A stretch of DNA of 64,000 nt from contig CM050676.1 in NCBI GenBank assembly GCA_027574665.1, positions 3,214,157 to 3,278,156 of the forward strand. Direction: 5' to 3'. Shown piece after piece: positions 22,330-35,400 of the stretch; position 1 is the stretch's first letter, and every line of letters starts with the position of its first letter. Source of the stretch: Rhynochetos jubatus (taxonomy: Eukaryota; Chordata; Aves; Eurypygiformes; Rhynochetidae). Both the position numbers and the translations under genes were made by a program. The notes beneath the pieces are model-generated. The model was not told where the DNA came from. It saw nothing but the letters and a program-made list of their open reading frames with translations, and did no database searches.

Positions 22330-23790
22330 CAGCCACGTTTTCAATACCGGTTGTTCAGCGTAACGCTCCGGTGTTGGAGCAGGCAGACCGTGCAGGTCAG
22401 TCAGTCGCGGCGTCATCCGTGGCTTCCCGAACCGTGTTGGTCCCTGCCCTGGCCCAAGCCCGAAGCTCTCGGTGCGTCTTACCTGGGGCTGTCGGGGCTC
22501 TTGGGGAAAACGCAGCTCAAGCTGTGCCAGCCTCCCCCTCCACCACATCCAGCCCTTGGCTCTCGGCCGGGTCCCAACTTTCCCGGGGGCAGCCCGCCCC
22601 CCCAGTGCCCCTTCTCGGCCCCTTCCAGCGTCCGTGCGTACCTGCCCGGGCAGCAGCCGGACCGTGGACCGGCACCGGCGTTCCTGCCCCAGCACCGGGC
22701 ACGGTGCGGCCGGGCCGGGGCTGTGCCCGCGCTCCTTTCCAGCTCCCCTTCCCTCTCCCCCCACTGCCATTGTCCCCTCCGGGACCGGACTCACCCTCGC
22801 CCCGTCCGTCGGTCCAGCGTCGCTTCGCAGCTCTGGGGGGGGGACCGGGCGGCGCTGCCCCGCGGGGAGAGTCCTGCCCCGACCTGCCGGGGCCGGCCCG
22901 TGTCCCGGTGCCCGGGGCCGGTCCGTGTACCGGTGCCCGGGGCCGCCCCGGGCAGAGGCGCCGCTCGGGCCCTGTCCGTGGTGCTGATCCGCGGCCGGCG
23001 GGGCAGCCCGGCCGTCCTCCCCCCGCTCCCCTTCCCGCTGCCCCGGCTGTCCCCAGGGCAAGGGCCGGGGGAGGCCGGACCCTCGCCCCGAGCATCCCCC
23101 GGGCGCTGCAGCCCCCCAGGACCGTGAGGGGGCCCCCCTGCCGAACCCGCCGCCGGAGCGGTTGGCCGGCTCCACAGGTGGCCGGGGTGCCCCTCGCCTT
23201 CCCCCGGCCACCGGCGGCAGCCCCGGCGCAGCCCCCGGCCGAGCCTGCCTCCGCACGCTTGCCGGAGCTCACCTGTCCCCGGGTCACCCCTGGAAGCAGA
23301 GGGGCTGAGAAAGCTGCCCCTGCCGCTGCCTCGGGGCTTTTATGAGCCGCCGGGGGGGCGGCGGGAGGAGCCCCCGGGCGGGGACTCCGCGCTCCGGCCA
23401 ACGGCAGCCGGCCCTTCCCGCGAACGCGCGAGCGCACGGATTACATCATGGGGAGCTGCCGGCGCTTCAGCGTAAGAGTCTCCTCGCGGCGCGCGGGCGG
23501 GTCGGCGGAGCGCTGGCAGACAGCAACAGGTCTACCCACCGGGGCGAGGCGCCTCGACCCCCCGGCAGGGGCAGCGGCGCGGGAGTGGGCGCAGGAGCTG
23601 CGGCCGTGAGGCTGGGACGTGCTGTGCCCGTGCACGGGGCCGCCGGGGGGCCGCGAGCAGCTTCGCCCGGGGCGAGGAGCGGCGTGTCTTGCCCGCGGGA
23701 GGTGAGCTGCTCGGTGCCTGCCGGGACCAAACCCGAACAGCCCGCTCCTGCCATCTCCCCATGGTGCCCCTCGGCCTGTGCTGCTCGTGC
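22330..23790. promoter_or_regulatory. Intergenic CpG island
   Basis: About 1.4 kb of very GC- and CpG-rich DNA in the middle of the FEM1A-DPP9 gap. It creates long overlapping open frames on both strands (up to about 320 codons), all rich in Pro, Arg, Ala and Gly without recognisable domains, so I do not call genes. A TATA box with a downstream splice donor on the minus strand (23273-23343) makes it a likely promoter of a noncoding transcript. Confidence 0.6.
23273..23343 (-). promoter_or_regulatory. TATA box plus short first exon with splice donor
   Basis: On the minus strand CATAAAAGCC places a TATA box at 23343-23337, so transcription should start near 23310. About 35-40 bases later GGGGACAG|GTGAGC provides a consensus donor (exon end 23273). 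Upstream lies TGATGTAAT (about 23443-23451), a CRE/CEBP-like word. A minus-strand transcript from here would run toward mir-7 about 15.4 kb away, so this may be an alternative or distal promoter of the mir-7 host RNA. There is no direct evidence of transcription. Confidence 0.4.
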
Positions 23791-25999
23791 CCTCTCACTT
23801 CCCAGCCCAATGGATGGGCCAGACTTCACCCTCAGTGCGCAGCCTTTACCATCCTGTTTTCGGAGCTCACACAAAACCCCAGCCCTCCGTTTCTTCTGGG
23901 GTTCCGGAGCGGAACCGCAGACCGGATCCAGGTCTCTAGAATGCATTTGGTTCCCCTGCGTTCCTAGAGCAAGGCCAGTTACTCCTGGAGCGTGCCCAAG
24001 AACAAACCACTCGCCCCTGAAGGCGCGTCCGTTTCCTAACCCGGACACCCCAGGGCACGCGTGTGTTTCTGACTCTGACTGGGGGGGTCAGCTGGGACGG
24101 ATTTGCGCCTCCTGGATGGCAGACACACCGGGTGCAGACACCAGTCCTTCAAGGCTGCCCTCAGTTGTCTCAGACGGTGGAGGTAAAGCTTTGTCTTCCG
24201 GTATACCCCGTGCACAGGACATACTACCCCATGACACGGAAGGAAAAATGGTATCGGGCTGTAACGTTAATTAGCGAGAAAGGAAGATGGCCCCAAGTTA
24301 GAGACGTGGTCTGGGCGAGACCCGCGTTCAGACTGAGCTGGAGAAATCACTGCCTGCCACGAGCAGATCTCCTGCGGGTAAGTGCTGGGCTCCCAGACCT
24401 GGCGCTAGGAGCAGATGCCGTGAAGGGAGCCCACTTTCCAGCGGCGCCGCATGCCGTTCAGGTTCCAGCACCGTTAGAATAAAGCCGGGCGCTCTGTTTC
24501 CACCTCTGCCCTTCAGCACCGTTGTGGATGATGGGCCAAATCCTGTGGCTGGCGAAGCATCAGCCGCGGATCTGACTGCGATATTTTTGTTGGTGCCCAA
24601 GGTAAAAGATAGTTTTGAGCAGAAGGTTCGACAAGAATCAGCGAACACCCTGGGAGGCTCAAACACGGTCTCTTGAAGGAGGAGGTGGAGACGGAGCAGT
24701 ACCCGATGACCTTGCGGTGCATCACTCACAGCACGAAGAACGCAGACTGGTGTATGGGCAAGAGATGCTACAGCCTCGCTAGTCGTGCCCGGCCTTGGGC
24801 GTGTCTCCGTGAGAGCTTGTCGTTCAGGAGCCAAACCTGGAAGCCTTTGCTCTGGCTTTATCCTGGCAAAGCAGGGCTTTGGGGGAAAAGTGAAAAGGAC
24901 AGGATCTGAAACTGCAAATGGCATCTTACAGCACCTGCTGAGGGGTGCCCAAGTCCCCCCAGAACAGACACCAACAGGACAGTGAGACCAGGGTACCTAC
25001 TTCCCTTACAAGATCCTACTCGGCCAGACAACCCAGGGTGAGGAGCCGAGGCTGGTGCTTATGGCTGTTATTACCCAGCTGGGTGTCTTCATCCTTAATT
25101 TTCCCTTTACCTCCTTTGCTCACCAGGACTCTCCCAGTTCGCCCTCAGTTCAGTCTTGATGTGGTAACTGCTATCCCCTGCCCAGAGCCGCGGCTACAAA
25201 ACCATCTTCGATTTTCCTCCAGCTTCTGCCCTTGAACCTCTGCTCCTAGGTCGGACGGAGACGGGCCCCACCGAGGTTAAGGAAATGGGCCACAGGGAGC
25301 GATGAATAAACCCACCAAGCACAGCCGTTCTGCCGTCGTTCACAAGGGACGAGAAGCGCACAGGCACTGCCTGTTTTCCTGAGAGATGTAGCCTCTTCTC
25401 CCAGGTGTCAGCCAGGCCTTTGTACCCAAGTCCTCTCCGTGCCATTTAACCGGTCATTTTGGGCAGCAATTTCAGCTGAGACCTGGGAAAGTGGCTTTCC
25501 AAGGGGGTGTGAACGTGAGCTGTACCTGCCGAGCCCGAGCTGTCTCAAGCCTGAGCTACCATCCAGAAGATGCGTTTGAGCTGTGGGGCTGACGGCCAGG
25601 CGAGAGCTGGGAACTCGCCGCGCCTACGGCACGTTCATTCTCTCTGGCCTTTCCCACCTGGCGAGACTCCTCTGCCTCCCTCGTTTGCATTCCAGATTCG
25701 TTGCAGTGGAAGAGGCGATTGGACAGATTTTTCTCCTGGAGAAAGTCTGGGATGAACTTAGAAGCCACAACAGGAAAAGGTCACGCTTTTATTTAATTAT
25801 TTCAAGTTGTTTTCCACCCCCTACTCAGAGCAGCCCTCGCGGCTCGGTAATTAGCAACGAGGCGAAGGGGGAGCGAGCTGGACTTTGGCCCCAGCTGACC
25901 TGATTCATACAACACGTCTGATTAATGCTCCTGGTCACATGGAGCTGCCAGCGACTTGTTGCTGGGCATCCAGAGGTTTCCAAGGGAACCGCTCCTTCT
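23791..25999. other. Intergenic DNA between two CpG-rich islands
   Basis: No gene or recognisable repeat is seen. An AATAAA hexamer occurs near 24479 without a linked transcript. Confidence 0.4.
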
Positions 26000-27100
26000 C
26001 CTGCCGATGCTCCTCAACAAGTGCGGGAGAGCCGCCGTTCCGAGGGCCTGACTGACGTCCAGCCGGGCGGAAGGAGGGAGCAAAGGTGTGCAGAGAAACA
26101 CCCGAAATAGAACGCGCCCGCGCCGAATTCAGCGGTGCTCCGCGGCCGAGCGGCTCGGACAAAGCCCTGTGAGCACAGCTCGAATCCCCGAGCCACGGGC
26201 CTGCCTCTGCTCAGCCCTCCCCGCCGTCCCCTCCTGCACCCCCTCCCTCGTGCAGGCAGCCGAAGCTGCTGCACACCCAGCCCAGCCCACGCACGCGTCA
26301 CTCGCGCGCGATCCTGCACACGCCCCGTCAAACCGAAGACACGTCGCCAACCAAACAGCAGCTACGTGCTCACAGAGACACGCTCCTGGCCCCCGTGTCG
26401 GCTCCGCTTCCCGCGGGGGAGCAATAGCCCACGCTGGAGACCCCTCTCCCGCGGCGCCTAAGAGCTCTCTTTCACATTAGAGGCCATCGTGGCCAGCGGC
26501 GCAGTCCCCTGGAAAGCTTTCCATCGCCGCACGCGCAGATCAGCTTACCTCTGCGGGGCGGCGCAGAGCCCCCCCGTACACCGAGCTCACCTCCCTCCCC
26601 ACAATCCCTCTCCCCGTACGCACAGCCCGAGCGCTGCCTACACCCAGGCGTGGCGGCTTCCACACGCGCGGCACCTCTTCACGCCTCCGCTCTCGACACG
26701 CGCCCTTACACGCGCGCGCGCCCTGCGCTCCTCGCAGGCTCCCTCCGTGCGCACGCTCCTGCACGCCCGCCCGCAGGCGTTCCCGCTTGTTCGCTCGCAG
26801 ACGGAAACACCCTCGTGCGTGCGCTCGCACGCTTGTCTCACGCTCCCCGCAACCAGCGCGCTCACCCCGCGCCCGGCGATGCGCGTCTCGGGGTGGCTCC
26901 CCGTGCGCGCGCTCCTGAATTCGGCGCCCACCGGCACACCCCGACGCCTCTGACGGGGACTGCCGCGGGCGGGCGGGCGCTCAGCCCCGCTCCCCTTCCT
27001 CGCAGCGGCTTTGTCTCGCGCGCCTAGCGCGTGCTACGCACACGTACCGGGCCGGCAGCCCTCGGCAGTACAAATAGCGTCCCCGAACTAGGAAACGCAG
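26000..27100. promoter_or_regulatory. Second intergenic CpG-rich island with alternating CG/CA tracts
   Basis: GC-rich, CpG-dense DNA dominated by CACGC/GCGCG motifs, including a purine-pyrimidine alternating run near 26706-26722 that could adopt Z-DNA. Frames on both strands are compositional. It may be a promoter of an unannotated noncoding RNA, but there is no TATA box, clear donor or other gene landmark. Confidence 0.4.
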
Positions 27101-30100
27101 TTGACTTGGCCCGTGGCACCGTTCTGCAACACCCGGCTTCCAGCTACACCGGGCAGTCTTACAACAGCCTGGCTTTCTCCTTTTCCCGTTCGCTGCGACG
27201 GAGGAGGATGGGGAGGGGGCGTGCATCTGCGCTGTGGGCTCTAACAGTAATTCCCAAGCTTGCCAGCGCTGCCCGGGTTCGGCTAGCCGCGGGGCGGCTC
27301 CAGAGCGTGTGAGCGCTGTGCCAGACCTTCCATTCAGATCTCGCACCCTCGGCGGCACAAAGTCAGCTTCTGGTTTTTGTAGAGCAGCGCTGGTTTATCC
27401 CCACTGACAGGACGGCTTGCGTCGCTGAAGGACGTGAACACCCGGGGAAACCCACCTTGATCGTGCTCGGTTTCCTCATTCCCTTCACCTCCCAGAGCCT
27501 TTCTCCTTTTCCCCAGGAACGTAACGCAGCCTGGCGAATTCTGGATCCAACCGCTTTCGGAAGGTGCTTACCCACTGCCTTTATCGAATCTCCCAGACTA
27601 GAACGTGTGCCTGCAAGGACAGACGGCGTGAATGGCTTCATGCAGCAAACTGGATCGACACGACGGGAGGAGAAAGATCCAAAGGGTCTGGTTCCGGCGC
27701 CTCCTACCTCACATTTACACCACACCAGAACGGTCAGTACTCGTGTTTGAGACCGGGGGTGTATCACACTGAGAGGAAGTGTTATTTGGACTAAGCTCAG
27801 CGGCTTGAGCAAGAGGAGGCACGCTCCAAACGGCGTATGAGGGTGTAACGAGGCACCCTGGAAGATCCAACCCGTGGAGGGCAGACAAGGCCACGAACGA
27901 GCAAGGTCTCCGTAGGAGCGTACGTAAGGCACCGGGCCTGTCTGTGTCAGGGGGAGCTACCTCGCGCCGTGTTCAAAGGACGTGTGCGAGCACGCGTGCC
28001 TGCCGACGTACGAGGGTACGTTTATGGGTAATGAACACGCTTTCAGCGAGGCGTCTGCAAAAGGCACAGCCAAGTGGCGGCAGAGTCCGTTCATGCCTGA
28101 GGGGAGAGTGTGGAAGGCTTTCCCCTGCCTTTATCTCCGTGGTGCATTACACCCCGTGTGCGTGTACTCGAACCTGTGACACTGAGACCGTCGCAAATGT
28201 AACGAGGAGGAAGAGGTCACCCAGCCAAACTTGCCCGTCCCTGGTTGAGCTTGTGTTCACGCCTCGAGCAAGGGGCTCTCAGCTGCCGAGGCGCTTAAGA
28301 GGAGGGTACTGTAAAAACAAAGCCCGTGCTAACCGAGTAAACGTGAAGCTGGAGAACTGGACCTGCCAGGGGCCAGCGCGGCTCGTCAGCAGAGGTTAAA
28401 GGAAAAAACAAAACAAAGGAAAACAAGCTGAAGAGCAAACAAGAGCACTGCAGGCAGTATTTTCATAAGCACTAGAAGTAGAACCTACGTTCCATTTTGA
28501 GAAGTGGTTTTAACACTTAGAAGTCAAAATCACCTGACCTTGCAATAAAATCCGGGTTCTGTGTCCCTCAGATTATCTCAGACGCTTTGTCTCACAGTAC
28601 GAGCAGGTGGTACCCGCTGAAATTACCAGGCAAGTTTACGACAAACCAAAAGAAGCTCTTTTTCACACAGCTCGTGATTAAATTTGGGGGCTCATTTGCC
28701 ACAGGATATTGTGTAGACTGAAAGTACAAATAGGTTCAAAAGGCTTTAGACAAGTTTATGGAGGTTTGGTCTATCAGTGGCGATTAAACTTAATAGTCTG
28801 GATGCAACATCCAGGCAGTCCCCGCAGATGGCTGGAAGCTACAAAACTACAGGTCGGAGAAGCCTGTTTCTGTGCACACCCTTCTACACGGTCCTGAGTG
28901 TCTTCCTCTACGCAGCAGGGCCAGTGCGCTGGGATAAGGATGCGTCCGCCATGGATCGGTCAGCCCCTGTTTATACTCCTCAACGTACTGTGGATCACTG
29001 ATTCAGGCTTTCAGAGGGATCTGGGTGATCAGCGTTTAGGAACCCTGATCCACAGTGGTTCTCACCACTTTCATTCTGCGACAAATTAGATGCTCCTGCC
29101 ACTGGACCCCAACAGAATTCCACCTCTGTGGAACTCTCCTCGTGGTGAATCCCAAACGGCTAATTTAGGGTCATTTGACCCTGGGTTTGAACCCAGTGCC
29201 CCCTCCACAGAGAGGTTCCGGAAGGTGGTGGTGAAAACAAGGCTTCAGTCGGCACGAGAGCACGTTACTGTGCGACAAGACAGGCCAGTCTAGATCCCAC
29301 CGCACGGGTTAGAAACCAATTCACAAACCATATGGCCATTGTGCTCCGAAGAGATTTTCCAGGTGGCGCTGCTCCACGTCCCGGGAGGAAAGTAAACTCT
29401 GCCTGAGGAAAGGTGCAGAGGCCAGTCCTGCTCGCAGGCGCAGCGGTGTCAGCGTGGAGTGTCTCCAGCCAGCGGACAGACGCGTCACTAGTGCGGAATT
29501 GGGCTGGCGGTTGGGGAGCACGTGCTGATGGGAGAGGCTGAGTCCTCAAAACTCCACTGATGTGAGTAGAATCACCAAAAACCGGTGCTAATGCTGAACT
29601 GACCAGGGCTACCAGGGGCAAACGGCAAGGCCATTGGAAAATCGAAAGCAGAGAACGGCGAGCGCTGGCCCGTCGATGTCTGCGTGGGTTGTAGCCTTTC
29701 ACTTCTGGCAGCGCACAAGGATGCTTCCAAAGAAAGAGGTGTCCCTTCCCGTGGACAAGGTCGGATGTCCGGTAACCATGCTGTGTGGCACGGGAGCTCC
29801 TGGAGACCACGCTGGTCCAAACCACAACATGCCTGCTCAGCGTTTATTCACCTCCCTTCTTCATTTCTCTTCCCCTTCTACTCTCATTCGTATTTCTTCT
29901 CTTCCCCTCTGTCTCTGTCCTACCCTCCCTGCACCCCACTCCAACTCAAACCTTTTTTTGGATGAAAATGATGAAAAATAAACCCCTTGTGAGGAGCTGC
30001 AGTGTGTGCTCTGCCAGAGAGCGGTCTTATTCATTAAGGTAATGGTCTTGTATGCATTTGGGCATGTTATCAGTAACACTCCAAAGGGAAATGGACTACT

Positions 30101-32283
30101 TAAACCTATTATATCACTGCTTTATTCACCATGTGCTGCCATTTACCTCCTACATGACGCTGGGCTCTAATAGCACCAGTTCTGAGAAACCCTGCACATT
30201 AGCCACAAGCAGCTCATTAATCCACTGTTTTCATTCTTGCAAAAAAAATGGGCTCCAACCACACGAGAGCTCAGATGCCGAGCGCTCGGCCAAAAACAAA
30301 ACAGCTTTGTTGTGCCAGCAGCCCTGAGGTAGCCCCAAACAGAACAGCGCTTTCTGCTGATGGGGCACAGAGGGGGTCCTTGGGCTTGGGGGACGAGGAT
30401 GTGCGTCAGGGAAAGGGACAAAGCTGTCAGCAGCTGCTGCAGGGAGGCTTGCAGAATCTGTTTCCGGGAGGCTCCAAGCCAGGCCCCGGTAGCCTTCATT
30501 AGAACCAGAACCTGGCTGTTGATGCAGCTCCGTCCCAGGACATGAGTTGCCCCAGAAGAAAGAAATTGGACAGCATCTCTTGAACCCCAGCGTGGGGCAT
30601 CTGTGGTCAGCCCGGGGAACGGCAGAATTAATTCCGAGCAGGTACAATGAGATCTTTCTCGAGAGCCCTTGAAGAAAATGAAAGGCCCCGTGTCCCAGCC
30701 CCGAGCCACAGATCTGTGAGCCTCTTTGCTTCTTCGCAAACACACCGCGGTTGTGGCATCAAAAAGCGGCCACATCTGCTTCATCAAAGAGGAGAGCCCT
30801 GCTAAGGGCCCAGGCTTTCCCTCCCTTCCCCTGCCCGCGCCGTGCTGAGGAAGCCAGCTGCTCCATCTCCTGGCTGCCGGGGCTGCTGTCCGAGCCCCGC
30901 TACCTCCGGGCAGGGCTGGCGGGAGAACGGTGCCGGTGTCTCCAGACACGGTTATTCCTGCGGCCATGGCTAACAAACCAAACCCTTCTAGCGAGACGCG
31001 CGGCTCGCGCACAGGAGCTCACGCAAAAACAGCTCGTCCAGGTAGGAATAAAAGGACGTCTGTGTCCACAAGCTCCGCGCGGACCAGAAACAAGAGGCAA
31101 CAGCTTTTCACGCGGGGGACTTGAGGAACCTGGAATCTGTTTTTCTGGGACCTCTTGGTCACGTTTTCCTGCCTTAACTATCGAAATAGCTGCTGCTCCC
31201 TGGCTGCAGATCCCTGCTTTCCTACAGGACAAAGAGAAACACGGAGGCAAGAGGATCTGGCCAGGGCCACGGGTGGAAACAGGAGCAGAATCCAGTATTT
31301 ACCAGCCTCACTCTGGGCCCTGCCTTCTACCTCAGTGATTCTGGTTCAACCACTGGCGCAGCCGCGGCACGGCCATCACCAAACCAGCACCCTCCACCCA
31401 CTTCCAGCGTACGGAAAGCTGCTGCAGAGGCAGGGAGAGCTAGAAACGCAGATGTTGGACCCACAACACCTTGTTAACACTGGTGCTCCCCTCCTAGGCA
31501 GAGAGATCCCTTTCCCAGCCGCAAAGGAGGGTAGAGATGCTGCTACCCACAGAGGAAGGGGATCCGGACGCAGGAATCCGCTCTGGAGATGCTCTGGGGC
31601 AGAATTAACCACAAGAGACAGGGACCAAAGGATGGATCTTCCCTGGCTCGAGATCTCAGCTGCTGCTTCTGCACAGCAGGCGAACCTAAACCCAGCCTGC
31701 CTACCAGACGTGCACAGCTCGGTCCCGCTCCCAAAGCCCGCCCGCAGCCACCGCTGCGCACCTCGCTTTGTTTGAGAGGGCTCAGTGAAACCTCTGAGCA
31801 GGGAAACAGGGCTTCGAGGTGTGAAGTTGAATTAAATTCTGCTCTTGGGTGAGGACATGAATGAAACGGGAGGCGAGGGGTAGAGGGCTGCTGCTGGTAG
31901 AAGAATTCCAGCCCGGCAGGGCTGAGCTCTGCTCAGGAGAGCCAGGCAGCCACGCCATTCAAACCGCCCAGGGAGGCCAAGGCTGGTAACATCCCCACTG
32001 CCGGGCGGAGATGTGATTCCAGGCCTGATCCTGCGCCCTGCCTGCTTCAATGTGTCTACGCAGAATGGCTCACACGGGGCGCGAAGCCGAGAGGCACTTA
32101 CAGAGAGGCATTTAGCCTAACACAAACCGTTCTCCTGGGGCACAGGGGGGATGGAGCAAGGCTGGGCAGGCTCCTCTCCGCTGAGCTCAGCCCCACTGAA
32201 ATCAATACGTTATTATGGTAGCGACTCCAGCCCTTAATATCCTAGCTCTGAACAGCATCATGTCTGTGTTGAGCAAGGAAGAC
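27101..32283. other. Intergenic DNA, no supported gene
   Basis: Several open frames occur, the longest 281 codons on the minus strand (31012-30167), overlapped by plus-strand frames of 195 and 206 codons. None shows a domain, signal peptide or splice context. 30040-30245 is AT-rich with OCT-like ATGCAT and GATA-like words, a possible enhancer. Confidence 0.4.
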
Positions 32284-32420
32284 TCAGGCTAGACATCAGG
32301 GAAAATTCTTTGCATCTGTAGGGACAATTAAGGCCTGGAACAGAGCGCTGGGAAGGGGATACAATTTCTACTGCGCAAGGTTGTTAAATAGAAATTCAGA
32401 CAAAATTCTTCGGGAAGGGA
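32284..32420 (+). repeat. Old CR1-type LINE 3' fragment
   Basis: GGCTAGACATCAGGGAAAAT, then a block like 'CTTCACTGnnAGGGT', then GCCTGGAACAGAGC follow the order of the CR1 3' region (GGATATTAGGAAAAAT ... GGCATTGGAACAGGCTGCC). It is strongly diverged, so the family is uncertain. Confidence 0.5.
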
Positions 32421-35400
32421 GGTGAGGCAGGGAGGGAGCCTTAGGGCAGTGGGATGGGACTTGCCACGTGTAGTTCTGCTCTTGTGAGGTGCACTCAGAG
32501 CAGGTTCTGCAGAGCTGTACGACCTCCCGACAGCTCTTTGAACAACGGGGGTGACAGGGCCTAGCTTCAGGCTGTCTCTGCCCCTCTCTCCTACCTCTCT
32601 GCTCCAGTGGGTAGCTGAAGCTTACCCACTAACTGACACGTAACACAAAGCCGCACATCCCCTCTCCCCCACCTCCTGCGTGTCTCTGCCTCTCACTGCC
32701 CCACCTGAGGCCTGTTTTCTCTTTTGATGCTTCTAATGAAACTAAGTGGCTGCAACCAGAAAGTTTCCACTTGCTGCCTCTGGGCTGATTACCGCGGAGC
32801 TGACACAGGCAGCATCCTGCGCCGGAGCCTCTGTGGATGGGAACCCTCAGGGGAGGGGATAAAGTAACGCTCCGTGCCCTCTGCTCACCGAGCACCATTA
32901 GAGTACTGACTGCCTAACCTGGCAACCTACGAGAGCAGGACCTCACCAGCCCCACTTCTGGGGCCAAGGGCTCTGGAAAACAAGCGCCAGCGCACGGATG
33001 CACGATATCCTCTGCGGTCCTCGATACTGGGCTTCAGTATCAGAACCGAGAACAGAATAAGTACGGTTCTTTTAGCAGGCGTGCTGCAGCAAACCTGGCT
33101 GGTGCTGCCGAAGGGGAGCTGGTCTCACTTGCTATTTTTGTGTGTGCTTAATAGTGTCTAAGGCCACTTCTCCACATCCTTGGTGGATGGAGACTGTTTA
33201 TGTCCTCAGCAGGGACAGAAGAGGAAGCTGTGAGGTACGGCTCCATCTCTCCAACCCTTTCTGCCCAGCCAGCCTCATCTGTGAGAGCTGGTGAAGGAAG
33301 GGTCCAGCACAAGGGCAAATCCAGGCTCCGGCTTTCCTGCTGACAAGGATATCTACTGGAGATTTCTGAGCATTAAGGCTGAACTCTTCCAGAGCAGCCA
33401 GCACCTTTCTGCCTCCAGAAACACTCAGGTCAGTAAGCTGAGCTCACTAGGATTTCCAGATGACCAAGACACCCTGAAAATCACACTTGGTTGGGTCTGA
33501 GAAGGCAGGCTGCTGCCTTCCTATTCCCGCTCCCTCAATTGAGGAACCCTGAATGCATGCTCAGGACTTGGCTCCAGGTAAATGCAGTGCCAGAGACCTC
33601 CACCCGACACACCGTGTGCTCCTCAGCAGCCTGGGCACTAGCCAGTTCATCACGGACGAGGCTCCTGGCACCTCTCCTGCAGGCTGCTCCTTGTGAGACT
33701 TTACTCTGGATTTCTGCTTTAGCCCACAGGATTTCTTCCTGCACATGAATCAAGGGCTTCCCGATCACCATCCTGACCCCCTGAACTACGGCCCTGTTCC
33801 CAGGCTGGGCTCTGGCTTAGCTCAGGGCTGGCCGATGCCACAGTGCCTGGCCCTCTCAGAGACGGCTCTTGGGTTACACTCTTGCACCTTTGAGTTCCCG
33901 GCCGCCCCTGGAACTCCGGGCCTCGGTTACTCTACACATACCTCGCTGACACAAGGGGAAAGTAAACACGATTCTGCTCAGCACTGGAGAGACCAACTGC
34001 TCCAGTGTTGCCTGGCAGATGGGGCCCAAGCGGGAGACCATCTGTTCCTGAGTGAGGCCCCAGATTCCTCCCTGCGAGACCCTGGGCTGAAGCTATCCAG
34101 CGGAGTTCGGTGGGTGCAGAGGCTCAGGGGAGCGGCCACAACCTCGGTTGCTCCTTCAGTCCTTGGTGATCAGGTATCTCACCGAGCTGAGACAGGGCAG
34201 GAGCTCCATTCCGTGGGCTGTTGGATTCCGGCAGCATTCCTATTCCCCCCATTAATCTGTTTCTGTCTTCCTCTCCACATCTCCACCCTCGTCTCCTCTC
34301 TGCAGTCCTTCCCACATACACGCAATGCTTCGGTACAGGATGTGTTCCCTGTTGCAGAACTGGGCAGAGGCAATGTGGTTCATCCCCAGCAGCTCTCGCA
34401 GCTGCCATGAACCCTGCCCCCCTTCTCCAAAAATCCACCACTGCCCCCTGCAAAGGCCGTTTTCCTGACGCCTGGCTGCCGACAGCTCATCTGGCTCCTC
34501 CAGCACGTCCTGGTTGCACCGGAGGGGGTTAAAAATGGCACACTGGGGAGGTTGCAGAAATGCTGCTAGAGCTCAGGGAGGGGGCCGGCATCCCAGCGAG
34601 AAGGAGAGAAGGGGATGACATCCAGGGAAGGCTGGAGAAGGAAAGAGCAATCTGCTGATAGTCAGCATGTCTGAGAAGCTGGGAACATATTGCATTAAAC
34701 CGATAATAACACCTTGAACAGCAGGGTGGTAGTTTCCATCTGGCCTCGTGCTGAGCTTGGTCTCTCATTTCTTCCCCCCTGCAGCCAGAGAATCTGAGGC
34801 GTAGGGTTGGCCACGGGTCACCCGGCAAGGCTGGGGCAAGGCTGGGGCAAGGCTGGGACGGAGCAGGAGAGCCTTATAGCGGGAGCAGGGTGCTGGGAAG
34901 CAGCAGTGCAGCCTCTTGACTCCCCTTTCACCCCAACTAGATCCTCCTTAGGCTTGGGAGGTGGGAAGGCACTAGAGCTCTTCGCTTAATTAGTAGCAAC
35001 AGCTGAAGCACTTGAGAAACAAAAGCTCCTCTCTCTCTGCCCCACTTTTACTTGGGAGCCAGGGGTGGGGAGCAAATTGCTTGGAAGCCAGAAAGCGCCC
35101 TGGATCTTGTCACCATGGCTGCACAGACACAGCCTCCTGTTATCTCCAGAGGAACAAAACCCTCCTCCCACCCTCTCCTGTCTCAGCTGGAGCTGATAAA
35201 AGAGGAAGAAATAAACAAAACAAATAATAATAATTAAAACAAAATACCCCAACCCAAACCAGCAAATAAATACCTGGGGAACACACCAGCCTTCTGCAAA
35301 ACGTATTTGTTCCTGCACTGGCTACTGGTTGCTGGAGAGCTGAGGGACTCAGGTGAGCGTTTCAGGTTATAGGGGCCATCTCAGTAATGCCGGGATTTAC

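Noticed and set aside
22318..23437. Several 250-325-codon frames on both strands
   Set aside because: They overlap on opposite strands in a CpG island, are made of Pro/Arg/Ala/Gly and have no domains; GC-rich DNA lacks stop codons by composition.
26088..27027. Arg/Ala/His-rich frames
   Set aside because: They come from alternating CACGCG tracts and appear in several frames at once.
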